A stretch of DNA of 64,000 nucleotides. It comes from Streptomonospora nanhaiensis (GTDB lineage Bacteria; Actinomycetota; Actinomycetes; Streptosporangiales; Streptosporangiaceae). Positions 50,168 to 59,576 of this stretch are shown in pieces (position 1 is the stretch's first letter; every line of letters starts with the position of its first letter). The stretch covers positions 2,046,001 to 2,110,000 of the forward strand of contig NZ_CP113264.1 of NCBI RefSeq assembly GCF_026642255.1, written 5' to 3'. A program made the position numbers and the translations under genes. The notes beneath the pieces were generated by a model. That model worked only from the letters and a program-made list of their open reading frames with translations. It did not search any database and had not been told where the DNA came from.

Positions 50168-52072
50168 GTGACCCCCGTTCCCGCACCGCACAGCCCGCCC
50201 GGCGCCGCCCCGGACGCCGGGGGGCCGCCGCCCAGCGGTGTGGTGGTCGGCGTCGACCTGCGCGGCATCCAGGCCTACGTGTACAGCGGGCGCCGCATCC
50301 TGGACGCGGTGGGACGGGCGGCGCTCGTCGCCGAGCTGACCGACACCTCCGACGCCGAGCACGGCATCGCCGACCTGGTTCCCCCCGGCTGCGTGGTCCT
50401 GCGCGACGCGGGAGGGGCGCTCACGGCGGTCTTCCCGGACGCCGCGGCCGCGCGCCGGTTCACGGCCCGCTACACGCGGCGGCTGCGCGACCGCGCGGGC
50501 GACCTGACCCCCGTGGTCGCGCACGTCCCCTACGGCGCGGCGGAGGCCGCGGGCCCGGGGGCGCCGGCGGACGGCGGGCCGGGCGCCGCGGCGGCCCCCG
50601 CGCCCGTCGCCGGGGTCGACGCGGCCCTGGCGGTCCTCCCGCAGCGGCTGCGGGAGGCCAGACGGCACATGTCGGCGCTGCACACACCGGCCCACGGGTA
50701 CGGCATCACCGCGGTCTGCTCCGTCAGCGGCGGCCCGGCCGAGACGGTGGACAGCAGCCGGGCCCAGGACGACCACCCCGACGTGCACGAGCGGGTGACC
50801 GCCGACGTCGCCAGGGCCCGCGGGATCGGCCGCCGCTGGCACCGCGCCCACAGCGCGGACTGGCTGGCCGGAGCCGCCACCGCCACCGGCGCGCCCGCGC
50901 TCGCGCTCCCGATGGAGGTCGACCGGCTCGGCCGCGACCACGGCGAGGTCAGCAGGATCGCGGTGGTCCACATCGACGTCAACGGCCTCGGGATCATCCT
51001 GGGCTCCTACCGCGAGCGCGCGGGGGACCCCCGCGTGCCCGGCTCCGGGGCGATGGCCCAGCGCCTGCTGTCCGGACGCATCGCCGGCCTCACCGAGGGA
51101 CTGGCCCGGGTCCTGGTGCGCGCGGTGGCCGCCACGGTGCGGGCCGAGCCCGGTCGGGCCCCCGTCATCCCGGGCGCCGGCGCCGCCCGGCCCGTCACCC
51201 TCCACCACGTCCCGCCCGGCCCCGTCCGGATACCGGTGCGCCCCATCGTGGTCGCCGGGGACGACCTCACCGTCCTGTGCGACGCACGCCTGGCCCTGAG
51301 CCTGGCCCGCTACGCGCTCGACTGGCTCGACGCCGACCCCGAGCGGATCGGCGACCCCCACGACCCCCGGGTGGCGCTGCACCGCGCGCTCGCCGGGGCC
51401 CACGGCGGACCGGCGGGCGCGGGCCGGACCGTGCGCCGCCCCGACGGGGGCGGGCACACCACCTTCGTGCCCACGGTCGGGGTGGGGATCGCGGTCCAGC
51501 CGGTCGGCGCGCCCCTCTCCCTGGGCTACGACCTGTGCGAGGCGATGTGCCGCAGGGCCAAGGAGCACAGGGTCGCGCTCGCCGAGGCCGACCCCGGGGC
51601 GCCGGACGAGCACGCCGTCGCCTGGACGACGCGGTTCGACGGCGTCGACCGGGTCCTGCGCCGCCTCGACGGCGCCCGTCTGGCGTCCGTCCCCCGCACC
51701 GGGCTGCCGTTGACCGGGACCGGGTTCGCCCGCTTCCTCGACCGGTACCTGTCGGCGTCCGCCCCCGGCAGCCTGCTCGCGGAGGGGGACGCCCGGCGGC
51801 GGAGCTGGCTGGTCTCGTCCCTCGTGCCCCTGCTGGAGTCGGGCGCCGACCCCGGCCCCGAGCTCGCCCGCCGCGCCCGTGTGACCGGAGGCCCCGTCGG
51901 ACTCCCCCGGGAGTGGACCCCCGGCGCGCTGCTCGACGCGGTCGAGGTGATGGACCTGTACCTGGACCCCGGGCTGGCGGCGGCGCTCGAGCCCCACCGG
52001 CCCCGGCCGCGGGGGCGGGCGGGTTCCGGCGGCCCGCACCCCCCGGCTCCGCCGGGGGGTGCGCGGACGTGA
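50168..52072 (+). CDS. cas10: Type III-D Cas10 (palm-domain cyclase subunit, no HD domain)
   Basis: A 634-residue protein with two palm-like domains. The first begins VVVGVDLRGIQAYVYSGRRI near residue 25 and is degenerate. The second has RIAVVHIDVNGLGIILGS near residue 263 and IVVAGDDLTVLCD near residue 360, where AGDD stands for the GGDD of active Cas10. There is no N-terminal HD nuclease domain and no cysteine zinc finger. In active complexes the second palm turns ATP into cyclic oligoadenylate when target RNA is bound. GAGGAG is ten bases before the GTG. The stop overlaps the next gene as GTGA. Confidence 0.88.
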   Translation: MTPVPAPHSPPGAAPDAGGPPPSGVVVGVDLRGIQAYVYSGRRILDAVGRAALVAELTDTSDAEHGIADLVPPGCVVLRDAGGALTAVFPDAAAARRFTARYTRRLRDRAGDLTPVVAHVPYGAAEAAGPGAPADGGPGAAAAPAPVAGVDAALAVLPQRLREARRHMSALHTPAHGYGITAVCSVSGGPAETVDSSRAQDDHPDVHERVTADVARARGIGRRWHRAHSADWLAGAATATGAPALALPMEVDRLGRDHGEVSRIAVVHIDVNGLGIILGSYRERAGDPRVPGSGAMAQRLLSGRIAGLTEGLARVLVRAVAATVRAEPGRAPVIPGAGAARPVTLHHVPPGPVRIPVRPIVVAGDDLTVLCDARLALSLARYALDWLDADPERIGDPHDPRVALHRALAGAHGGPAGAGRTVRRPDGGGHTTFVPTVGVGIAVQPVGAPLSLGYDLCEAMCRRAKEHRVALAEADPGAPDEHAVAWTTRFDGVDRVLRRLDGARLASVPRTGLPLTGTGFARFLDRYLSASAPGSLLAEGDARRRSWLVSSLVPLLESGADPGPELARRARVTGGPVGLPREWTPGALLDAVEVMDLYLDPGLAAALEPHRPRPRGRAGSGGPHPPAPPGGART

Positions 52073-52749
52073 GCCCGCCGGACCGCATCGTCGTGCGTCT
52101 GGCCTCCCCCGCCCTGTTCGTCGGCGCGAGCGCGGACGGGACGGGCGCGGACACGGACGTGGTCACCGACGAGCACGGTCTGCCCTACCTGCCCCGCCAC
52201 CGCCTCGCGGCCAGGCTGCGCGCGGGGGCGGCCGACGCGCTGGGGGCGGCCCCGGAGCTGGCCGCCGCGTGCGACGAGGTGTTCGGCCGGAGGCGCTCCC
52301 ACGGCGCGGACCGGATGCTGCGGGTGGGCCACGCCGTCCTGGGAGAGGACGTCCGCTCGGCGGTCGCGCGCGCCCTGGCCGGCCGGGACGAACCCCTGCG
52401 CTCCGTCCTGCGCCGGGCGGTCACGGACGCGTACACCGCCCTGGAGTCGGGGACCGCCGTCGGACCGGACGGGGCCCCGGAGCCGGGGAGGCTGCGCACG
52501 AACCGGGTACTCCTGCCGGGGCCGACCCTGTCCGCGACGCTGACCTGGGCGACCGCCCCCGGAGAGGCGCACTGGCGGCTGCTGGCCCGGGCCTGCCTGG
52601 CCACCACCCGGATCGGGCTGAGGACCACGCGCGGACGGGGCCGGGTGGACGTGCGCCTGGCCGGGGCGGACGGGGACCCGCACGCGGTCACGCTCCGCCT
52701 GGCCGCGCCGGTGAGGAAGGGGCCGGACCGGGAAGGGGTACGTGTGTGA
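52069..52749 (+). CDS. Cas7-like RAMP subunit (Csm3/gr7 type)
   Basis: A 226-residue RAMP protein. The N-terminal strand (IVVRLASPALFVGAS) and the following DVVTDEHGLPYLPRHRLAAR match the Csm3-style block before the first helix, with aspartates where Csm3 has its RNA-cleaving Asp. The glycine-rich loop is TTRGRGRVDVRLAG near the end. It would form part of the crRNA-binding backbone. Both ends are GTGA junctions. Confidence 0.82.
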   Translation: MSPPDRIVVRLASPALFVGASADGTGADTDVVTDEHGLPYLPRHRLAARLRAGAADALGAAPELAAACDEVFGRRRSHGADRMLRVGHAVLGEDVRSAVARALAGRDEPLRSVLRRAVTDAYTALESGTAVGPDGAPEPGRLRTNRVLLPGPTLSATLTWATAPGEAHWRLLARACLATTRIGLRTTRGRGRVDVRLAGADGDPHAVTLRLAAPVRKGPDREGVRV

Positions 52750-52835
52750 ACACCGGCCTCCTCCAGGACGCGTCCCGCGGCCGGCGCCCCGCCCCCGCGG
52801 CGGGCACCGCGCCGCCCGCGGGGGTGGGTGCGTGA
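52746..52835 (+). CDS. 29-codon coupled micro-ORF between RAMP and csx10
   Basis: A GTG inside the RAMP stop opens a 29-residue frame (MNTGLLQDASRGRRPAPAAG at its start) whose stop overlaps the csx10 GTG (GTGA at both ends). It would carry ribosomes across the 82-base gap. The peptide is low-complexity and has no known relative; it may serve only for coupling. Confidence 0.35.
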   Translation: MNTGLLQDASRGRRPAPAAGTAPPAGVGA

Positions 52836-54799
52836 ACCCGCTCCCCGCCACCGGTTACCTGCCGCTGCGCTACGTGCTCACCGACACCCTGGCGGTGCGC
52901 ACCTCCCTCGACCCGCTGCGGATCGACTCGGAGCACTCCATCGGCGGGCGCGCCCAGCGCGGCATGCTCGCCGCCGCGCTCCGGCGTGCCGGCCGCGAGC
53001 GCGAGCTGCTCGACTGGGTCGCCCGCGGCGACCGGATCCGCTTCGCCCCCGCCTACCCGCGCCTCGAACCGGGGGCCGACCCGGGCCTCCCGGCGGACTC
53101 CGCGCCGGCGCGGGCGCTCGTGGCCTACCCGGCCCCCGCCCACCTCTACACACCGGGCAAGAACGGCGACACCACCGTCGACGTCTTCGCGGGAACCGAC
53201 CCCGCCACCCCCTACCGGGCCGTTCGCGGCCACGTCACCCTCGACCGCTCCCTGCGCGCCGCCGTGCGCACCACCGCCGAGCAGTACCTCGGACGGTCCC
53301 GCACGGGCGACCGGTCCCAGGGGGTCCCCTTCTTCGCGACCACCGTCGACCCCGGCCAGGTCTTCGAGGCCCGCTGGCAGCTGCTCGCCGCCGACAGCGG
53401 CTCCCTCCGCGACCTCGCCGAGCGCGTCGCCGAGGTCCTCGACGAGGCGGACGGCACCCTCACCCTCGGCTCCGGCGGCACCCGGGCCCACGGCGGCGTC
53501 AGCGTGGCCCCCGCGGACCCGCACCGGCTGCTGTCGTCCGACCGGGTCGCACACCCGCACACGCGCCACTGGCCCCCCGGCGCCCCCCTCGACCTCCTGC
53601 TGCTCTCCCCGGCCCTGCTGGTCGGCGAGGAGGGCCAGTCCAGCCCGCGGGCGCTGGTGCCCGCCGTGCTCGACCTCCTCGCCCGCCGCCTCCCCGGCTC
53701 CGGCGCCAGGGTGCTCGCCCACCACGTGGAGGCCGGGCTGCTCGGCGCCTACCACCGGGGCTACCGAGGGCCGATGGCGCAGCGGTGGGCGGCCGTGCCG
53801 GGTGCGGTGGTGCGCCTGCGACTCGACGGCGGCCTGACCGCCGACCAGGCCCGCGACCTGGAGGCCCACCCGCTGGGCGAACGGGTGGTGGACGGCCACG
53901 GCCAGTTCACGCTCCTCCCGGTCCCGCCGGGCGGGCCCCGCCCCCTCGCGCCGACCGCCGTCCCGCTCGCGGCGGCCCCGTCCGCGGTCCGGCCCCCCGC
54001 GCGTGTCCCGCCCCCGCCGGCGCCCACCGGGGCGGTTCCTGCGGCTCCTGCGGTCCCGGAGGTTCCTGAGGTCCTTGAGGCCCCAGTGGTTTCTGCGGTC
54101 CCGGCGGTTCCGGCGGTTCCGGCGGTTCCGGCGGTCTCGGCGGTCCCTGTGGTCCCGACCGCCACGGGCGGGGAGGGCGGGCTCGAGGAGCTCTACGACG
54201 AACTCCTGTGGAACGCCGCCTCCCGTCCGGTCCGCGATCACGCACGCTCCCTCGCCCGGGACTCCGCCCGGGGGCTCGCCCCCCTCACCCCCAGCCTGCT
54301 CGGACGCCTCCGCGAGGTCGTGGGCCACCCCCACCGCACGCCCGAGGACGCGCTGACCGCCCTGGGCCGCACCGTCTCCGGCCGTGCGCGCGGCCGGGCC
54401 GACCGGGCGGGCACGCACAAGGCCCTGCACGACCGCGCCGTCCGCGCCCTCGCCGGGGCCCGGCTGTCCCGGCCAGGCCGACCCGGTCCCGTCTCCGTGC
54501 AGTCCTGGCTCGGAGCCCTGGCCGACGGTGGCGCGGCCGCCGCGTGGTGGCGCGACAACAGGCCCGAGCCCCCGGACAGCCCCGCCTACTCCCGGGCACT
54601 CGCCGCCGTCGACCTCTCCCTCACCGACGGCCTGCCGCCCCGCGACCACCCCAGCGGGCTCTCCTCCCGTGCCCGCGTGTGGGAGCGCCGGGCCGCTCCC
54701 CGCCTGGCACTGCTCCTCGCCTCCTCCTGGCTGTCCGAGGCCGGAGTGGTCCTGCGGGCCGCCCAGGAGGGCCGCCACGATCCTGGGGGAGGCGGTTGA
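52832..54799 (+). CDS. csx10: Csx10 (type III-D signature RAMP)
   Basis: A 655-residue protein. Residues 1-380 form the RAMP part, opening GYLPLRYVLTDTLAVRTSLD with the Csx10-type SIGGRAQRGMLAAALRRAG block near residue 35 and a glycine-rich LTLGSGGTRAHGGVSVAP near residue 205. Residues about 400-446 are a Val-Pro-Ala repeat linker encoded by 9-base tandem repeats. The last 200 residues are helical (EELYDELLWNAASRPVRDHA, LTPSLLGRLREVVGHPH). The GTG at 52832 is chosen to give MNPLPATGYLPLRY; an in-frame start at 52742 overlaps the previous gene. The stop overlaps the next TTG start. Confidence 0.85.
   Translation: MNPLPATGYLPLRYVLTDTLAVRTSLDPLRIDSEHSIGGRAQRGMLAAALRRAGRERELLDWVARGDRIRFAPAYPRLEPGADPGLPADSAPARALVAYPAPAHLYTPGKNGDTTVDVFAGTDPATPYRAVRGHVTLDRSLRAAVRTTAEQYLGRSRTGDRSQGVPFFATTVDPGQVFEARWQLLAADSGSLRDLAERVAEVLDEADGTLTLGSGGTRAHGGVSVAPADPHRLLSSDRVAHPHTRHWPPGAPLDLLLLSPALLVGEEGQSSPRALVPAVLDLLARRLPGSGARVLAHHVEAGLLGAYHRGYRGPMAQRWAAVPGAVVRLRLDGGLTADQARDLEAHPLGERVVDGHGQFTLLPVPPGGPRPLAPTAVPLAAAPSAVRPPARVPPPPAPTGAVPAAPAVPEVPEVLEAPVVSAVPAVPAVPAVPAVSAVPVVPTATGGEGGLEELYDELLWNAASRPVRDHARSLARDSARGLAPLTPSLLGRLREVVGHPHRTPEDALTALGRTVSGRARGRADRAGTHKALHDRAVRALAGARLSRPGRPGPVSVQSWLGALADGGAAAAWWRDNRPEPPDSPAYSRALAAVDLSLTDGLPPRDHPSGLSSRARVWERRAAPRLALLLASSWLSEAGVVLRAAQEGRHDPGGGG
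54031..54164 (+). repeat. 9-base tandem repeats within csx10
   Basis: Degenerate units related to CGGCGGTTC/CGGTTCCGG, with three to four near-perfect copies around 54109-54140. They encode Val-Pro-Ala/Glu repeats in the interdomain linker. Unit length is a multiple of three, so copy number changes keep frame. Confidence 0.75.
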
Positions 54800-56430
54800 G
54801 CACCCGCCCCGCCCGCCCCGGGCCGCTCTGGGAGATCGCCGTCCGGCTGTGCCTGCTCTCCGACACCCACATCGGCGCGGCCCGGGCGGTGCCCCGCCAC
54901 GCCGCGGAGGGCGACGTCGACCTGCGCGTGGACCGCGACCCCCGCACGGGCGTGCCCCGGCTGCGCGCGACCACCCTGGCGGGCCTGCTTCGCCACGAAC
55001 TCGCGGCCCGCACCGAGGACCCCCGCAAGGTGAGCCGGCTCTTCGGGGCGCCGGAGTCCGGGCCCCCGCCCGGCGGGGAGCCGGACGCGCCCGCGGCGAG
55101 CGCCCTGGACGTCGACGACGCCGCCGCCGAGCTGCCCGAGGGCACGACCGTCGCCGTCCGCGTCGGCACCCGGGTGGACCCGGCCTCCGGTACCGTCCGC
55201 CCGGGGCACATGTGGCAGTGGGAGGTGCTGCCGGCGGGCACCGTGTTCACCGCCCACATGCGGCTGCGCGTGCCCGCCCCCGCCGACGAGGAGCTCCTGC
55301 TCGACCTGCTGGTCCTGGCCGCCGACGGGTTCTCCGGGGAGGGCCCCGGCATCCGCGTCGGGGGGCGCACCGGACGCGGCCACGGCGCCGTCCGCGCCAC
55401 GCACTGGACCGCGGAGCGGCACGACCTCACCGACGAGCGCGCCTGGTTCGCCTACCACGCCCGGTCCTGGGCCGACCGCTGGGAGCGCGGGGCCGCGGCG
55501 CTCGCGGACGCCCCCGCCGAGCTGTCCACCGCGCTGGCCGCGCGGCTGCGCGCCCACGGGCGGGCGGCGGCGGCAGCCCGTCTGGAGGCACGCCCCGCCC
55601 GCCCCGACCGGCGCCACCGCGCCGAACTGCGCCTGACGCTGGCCGTGGCCGAGCAGCCCGAGCCCGCCGGACCGCCGCCGCGCAGCCCCCGCCCCGGCCT
55701 GATCATGGTCGGCGACGTGCCCGCTCCCGAAAGGCTCGGGACCGTGGACCGGGCACACCGCCACCGCCCGGTCGTGTCCGACGCCGACAAGGCCTCCGTC
55801 CGCCTCGCGCCGGTGCTCGGGGACACCGCCCTGTTCGCCCTGTTCAAGAGGATCGGGGGCAGGCTGGTCCGGGACGCCGCCGAGCACCTCGGCGCGGAGG
55901 GGGCCCGGTGGCAGGAATGGCACGCCCACTGGTGGGGGGCGGACACAGGGCCCGGGGGCGCGCGCCCGCGCCCCTCGCGGGTGCGCCTGAGGGCGGCCCC
56001 CCATCTCAGGGGCGGCGCGCACCTGACCGCCACCCGCCTGACCGTGGACTCCCTGTTCGGCGACGCGGTGGAAGGGCGGGTGTTCACGAGCGACCTGCAC
56101 TGCGGCGGCAGCGGCGAGGTGGTCCTGGACGTCCGCGACCCCGACGACGCGGTGCGCGGCCTGCTCGTGCTCGTCGTGCGAGAACTGGTGACGGTCCCCT
56201 TCGACACCCTCGGGGCCGGAGCGGGGAGCGGGAACGGACGCCTGACCGCGACCCGGGCCGCCCTCACCACCTGGACCGGTGACGGCGGGCCGCCGCACCG
56301 GGTGGACCTGCTCACGGCGCTCTTCGCCCCGGGCAGCGCGGAGGCGGCCACCGCACGCGGGTGGGTGTCGGCCCTGAGGAGCCGGCTCGCGCCGGGGGGC
56401 GGGACGGCGCGGGCAGGCGGGGAGCGGTGA
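54796..56430 (+). CDS. Double Cas7-like RAMP protein
   Basis: A 544-residue protein with two RAMP units. The first (residues 12-205) has RLCLLSDTHIGAARAVPRHA, a Csm3-like VDRDPRTGVPRLRATTLAG with candidate catalytic aspartates, and the loop VGGRTGRGHGAVRA. The second (about 330-520) has TRLTVDSLFGDAVEGRVFTS and GAGSGNGRLTATRAAL. Such fused Cas7-like subunits are normal in III-D. The TTG start lies in the csx10 stop (TTGA); an ATG start would need the 196-codon upstream antisense-like region and is rejected. Confidence 0.8.
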   Translation: MSTRPARPGPLWEIAVRLCLLSDTHIGAARAVPRHAAEGDVDLRVDRDPRTGVPRLRATTLAGLLRHELAARTEDPRKVSRLFGAPESGPPPGGEPDAPAASALDVDDAAAELPEGTTVAVRVGTRVDPASGTVRPGHMWQWEVLPAGTVFTAHMRLRVPAPADEELLLDLLVLAADGFSGEGPGIRVGGRTGRGHGAVRATHWTAERHDLTDERAWFAYHARSWADRWERGAAALADAPAELSTALAARLRAHGRAAAAARLEARPARPDRRHRAELRLTLAVAEQPEPAGPPPRSPRPGLIMVGDVPAPERLGTVDRAHRHRPVVSDADKASVRLAPVLGDTALFALFKRIGGRLVRDAAEHLGAEGARWQEWHAHWWGADTGPGGARPRPSRVRLRAAPHLRGGAHLTATRLTVDSLFGDAVEGRVFTSDLHCGGSGEVVLDVRDPDDAVRGLLVLVVRELVTVPFDTLGAGAGSGNGRLTATRAALTTWTGDGGPPHRVDLLTALFAPGSAEAATARGWVSALRSRLAPGGGTARAGGER

Positions 56431-56478
56431 GGCCGGGGCACGGGGCGGGGACGGACGACGGGACGGAAGGGAGCACAG

Positions 56479-57240
56479 GTGGACCACACACCCCCGAGGC
56501 CGGAGGGGCTGGCCGTCCGGCGGCTGGACGGCGGACAGGTCGAGGGCGTCCTCGACGACGTCTTCACGCGCGGCGTCCGCTGCCGCCTCCTGGACACCGG
56601 GACCGACGGGATCCCCGGAGCGCCGGAGGCCCCGCAGTGGCTGCTCGCCGAACTCGGCGACGGACGGATCACCGGCGCGTGCCCGGGCGGGCGCTGGCGC
56701 CGGTCGGACCACCCGTCCACCGCCGACCTGTCGGCCCCCGCGCTGAGGCCCGCGACCGACCGGTGGCGCGTCCTGGAGGTCCTGGTGTTCGGCCCCCGCG
56801 CCCAGATCAGGCTCGGGGAGGGGGCGGAGGACGGGTGGATCAGCGCGGACGACCCCGCCCCGCTCCCGGAGTGGCTGCGCCCGCGCGACCGCTCGTTCCT
56901 CCTCCAGGGGTGGAACGGCCGGGCGCACAGCCGCACCCTCGGCGGGGACGTGCCCTTCTCGGCGACGAGCGAGCCCTCCGGCACCCGGGCCGCCCTGCCG
57001 GTGGGGTGGACCGACTTCACCGGCCGCGCCCGCCCGCGTCCGGGCGGGCGCGGCGCGGCCCTGGAGAGCGCCGGCACGTGGCTGACCGTGCGGGAGTACT
57101 GGGCGTCCGACCCCGGGACGGGGGCGGTGGGGGTGGCCTTCCACCGGCTCACGGGGATGCGGTCCGGCGCCAAGCCGACAGGACCGGAGTTCGACGTGGG
57201 CACCGGGGACGAGATCGCCGAGGAGGAGCGCCGATGGTGA
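56479..57240 (+). CDS. csx19: Csx19 family type III-D protein
   Basis: A 253-residue protein. The fragment PQWLLAELGDGRITGACPGG plus RWRRSDHPST near residues 50-80 fits the Csx19 (TIGR03984) pattern of a short beta domain found only with III-D genes. Other features are WRVLEVLVFGPRAQIRLGEG. Role in the complex unknown. GGAAGGGAG precedes the GTG. Its end overlaps the next gene by seven bases. Confidence 0.75.
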   Translation: MDHTPPRPEGLAVRRLDGGQVEGVLDDVFTRGVRCRLLDTGTDGIPGAPEAPQWLLAELGDGRITGACPGGRWRRSDHPSTADLSAPALRPATDRWRVLEVLVFGPRAQIRLGEGAEDGWISADDPAPLPEWLRPRDRSFLLQGWNGRAHSRTLGGDVPFSATSEPSGTRAALPVGWTDFTGRARPRPGGRGAALESAGTWLTVREYWASDPGTGAVGVAFHRLTGMRSGAKPTGPEFDVGTGDEIAEEERRW

Positions 57241-59516
57241 ACCCCCGCGACGTCGCCTCACGCTTCGGGGGCAGGCCGTGCCCGCCGCCGGGGGCGGCCC
57301 CCGGGCCCGCCATCGCGGCGGACGCGGCCGCGGGCGGGCGGGGCGGGCGGTTCCACGCCACCGCGCCCTACGGCCTGGTCGCGCTCGCCGAGACCCCCGT
57401 GCCCGCGGCCGACCTGCACGCCGGGCACGTGACGGACGACCTGCTGCGCAGCCACGACCGCACGGTGGACGGAACCCGCTCGGGGTGGATCGACCTGGCC
57501 GTCACCACGCTCACCCCCACCTTCGTCGGCCAGACCCCCGAACCCGGCCGGGTCGGCTCCTCCCTCCGGTTCCCCCACGGCGAACGCCTCCTCCCCGCCC
57601 TGCCCGGATCGAGCCTGCGCGGCCTCGTCCGCAACACCGTGCGCATGCTCACCGGCGGCGAGACCGGCCCGGTCAACACGCCGATGCTGTTCTTCCGCGC
57701 TCCCGTGCGCATCGATCCCGGCAGCGCGGACAGCGGCCTGTCCACCCGCGCACGCCAGGTCATGGCCCGGCAGCACGCCGACTACCGCAGGCGCCGCGCG
57801 GGGCTGCGCACCAGGCAGGGGTTCCTGTTCCACTCCCCGCCGGACGGCTGCTGGTACGTCGTGGAGGTCCCCGGCACCGCTGTCTCGGCCGAACCGGGCC
57901 AGGCCCTCAAGGTGCCCTTCACGGTCCTGCGCGAGAGCCTGCGCACCTGGGACTTCGGGGTCGACGACTTCCCCGACCCGCCCCGCGGGAACACCTACGT
58001 GCCCACCGCCCACGAGCAGCACGGACGCCTCCAGCACCGGTGGGTGTACGCCGTCCACCTGCCGGGGGAGCGGCGGATCGCCGCCGTCGCCCCCACGGCC
58101 CGCCAGGCGCGGGAGTACCTCGCGGCCCTGACCGCCGGAGCGGGCGGCCCCGACCGGGGAGGGGTCGTGCAGGCCCTGGTCGTGCTGACGGGGGCCGCCG
58201 CGGGGGACCGCCGCAACGCCTACCTCTTCCCCCGCCCCCGCGACCTGCGCGGGGGGCGGTTGCGGGTGCCCGGGCCCATGGTGGAGCTGTTCGAGTCGGC
58301 CGAACAGGTCACCGGCTACCAGAGGGCGGCCTTCCCCGACGGCCTGGGGGCCGGCGGCGCCGAACCGGCCCGCGAACCGGTGGCCGGGACCGGCGGCGGC
58401 GGACTGCCGCGCCGCAGCCTCGAACCCGTGTGGTTCGACGTCGACCTGTCCGGGGCGGTGGTGTCCTTCGGCCGCTCGGGCGGCTACCGCATCGCGGTCA
58501 GCGAGGACAACCCCGTTCGCCGAGCCGTCCCCGGGCCCGTGCTCGGGCCCCAGCACGGCGACCCCGACCGCGCCGGGCGCGCGGGACGCCCGGTGGACGT
58601 GTGCCGCGCGCTGTTCGGCGACACCGACACCTTCGCCGGCGAGGCCGGGGCGTCCAAGGGGCGCGTCTCCTTCGGCAGCGCGCTCTCCTTCGACCCCGAC
58701 CCGGACTACCCCGACGGGGCGGTCCTGCGGGTGCGCCTGCTCTCGCCCCAGCGCGGCTGCTTCGCGAACTACCTGGTGCAGGGGCCCGACGCGGGGTCGG
58801 GGGACCGGCCGGACATCGTCACCTGGTCGCACGAGGGGCACGTGCGCCTGGGCGGGTACAAGGTGTACCTGCACCGCCACCCCGCGGGCGGCGCCCGCCC
58901 CTTCCGCCACGACGCGCGCGCCCAGGAGGAGCTGGACCTGACGGTGCTGGACCCCGGACACCGGGCGAAGCCGCCCCGGGACACCGAGCGCGACGTGGTT
59001 CCCCTCCGGGACGGCCTCACCTTTCACTCGCGAATCACCTTCACCAACCTCACCGACGGAGAACTCGGCGTCCTGCTGCGGGCCCTGCTACTCGACAACC
59101 CGGTCGGCGGCGGGGACCCCGCCGACCCCGAGTACGCGCACAAGATCGGGATGGGCAAGTCGCTGGGCATGGGGAGCGTGCACCTGGCGCCGGAGCTGTA
59201 CCTGGTGGACCGGCGCGCCCGCGCCCTGGACCTGGACCCGTCCGCCGGGGTCGTCCGGGCCACCGACGAACAGGTCAGGGGGTTCCTCGACGCCTTCGAC
59301 GGCGCTCTGGCGGCGCGGCGGCTGCCCGGCGGGCCCGGCCCGGAACGGTGGCGCGAGGTGGGGCAGGCGCGCGACGTGTGCCTGGCCGGCCGGTGGCGCG
59401 GACGCCTGCCCCTGGAGGAGACGGCGGTGATGTCCTTGCGCGAGTTCGCCGAGTACCCCGTGCTCCCCCCGCTGGCCAGGCGCTTCTCCGAGGCGGGCCG
59501 GGGGAGGGGAGCCTGA
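57234..59516 (+). CDS. Large RAMP protein (TIGR03986-like)
   Basis: A 760-residue protein. The RAMP start IDLAVTTLTPTFVGQTPEPG and the PALPGSSLRGLVRNTVRMLT helix near residue 125 match the TIGR03986 family of type III-D. A second RAMP-like half has VSFGSALSFDPD and the glycine-rich YAHKIGMGKSLGMGSVHL near residue 645. The middle (residues 200-400) is an insertion with no recognised fold. The start ATG at 57234 overlaps csx19. It is the last gene of the cas10 operon; a short hairpin follows. Confidence 0.8.
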   Translation: MVNPRDVASRFGGRPCPPPGAAPGPAIAADAAAGGRGGRFHATAPYGLVALAETPVPAADLHAGHVTDDLLRSHDRTVDGTRSGWIDLAVTTLTPTFVGQTPEPGRVGSSLRFPHGERLLPALPGSSLRGLVRNTVRMLTGGETGPVNTPMLFFRAPVRIDPGSADSGLSTRARQVMARQHADYRRRRAGLRTRQGFLFHSPPDGCWYVVEVPGTAVSAEPGQALKVPFTVLRESLRTWDFGVDDFPDPPRGNTYVPTAHEQHGRLQHRWVYAVHLPGERRIAAVAPTARQAREYLAALTAGAGGPDRGGVVQALVVLTGAAAGDRRNAYLFPRPRDLRGGRLRVPGPMVELFESAEQVTGYQRAAFPDGLGAGGAEPAREPVAGTGGGGLPRRSLEPVWFDVDLSGAVVSFGRSGGYRIAVSEDNPVRRAVPGPVLGPQHGDPDRAGRAGRPVDVCRALFGDTDTFAGEAGASKGRVSFGSALSFDPDPDYPDGAVLRVRLLSPQRGCFANYLVQGPDAGSGDRPDIVTWSHEGHVRLGGYKVYLHRHPAGGARPFRHDARAQEELDLTVLDPGHRAKPPRDTERDVVPLRDGLTFHSRITFTNLTDGELGVLLRALLLDNPVGGGDPADPEYAHKIGMGKSLGMGSVHLAPELYLVDRRARALDLDPSAGVVRATDEQVRGFLDAFDGALAARRLPGGPGPERWREVGQARDVCLAGRWRGRLPLEETAVMSLREFAEYPVLPPLARRFSEAGRGRGA

Positions 59517-59576
59517 GCGGCGGGGCCCTTCCGGCGCGCCGCGCGGCAGGCCCCCGGCCCGAGCACGGTTCGGCGA

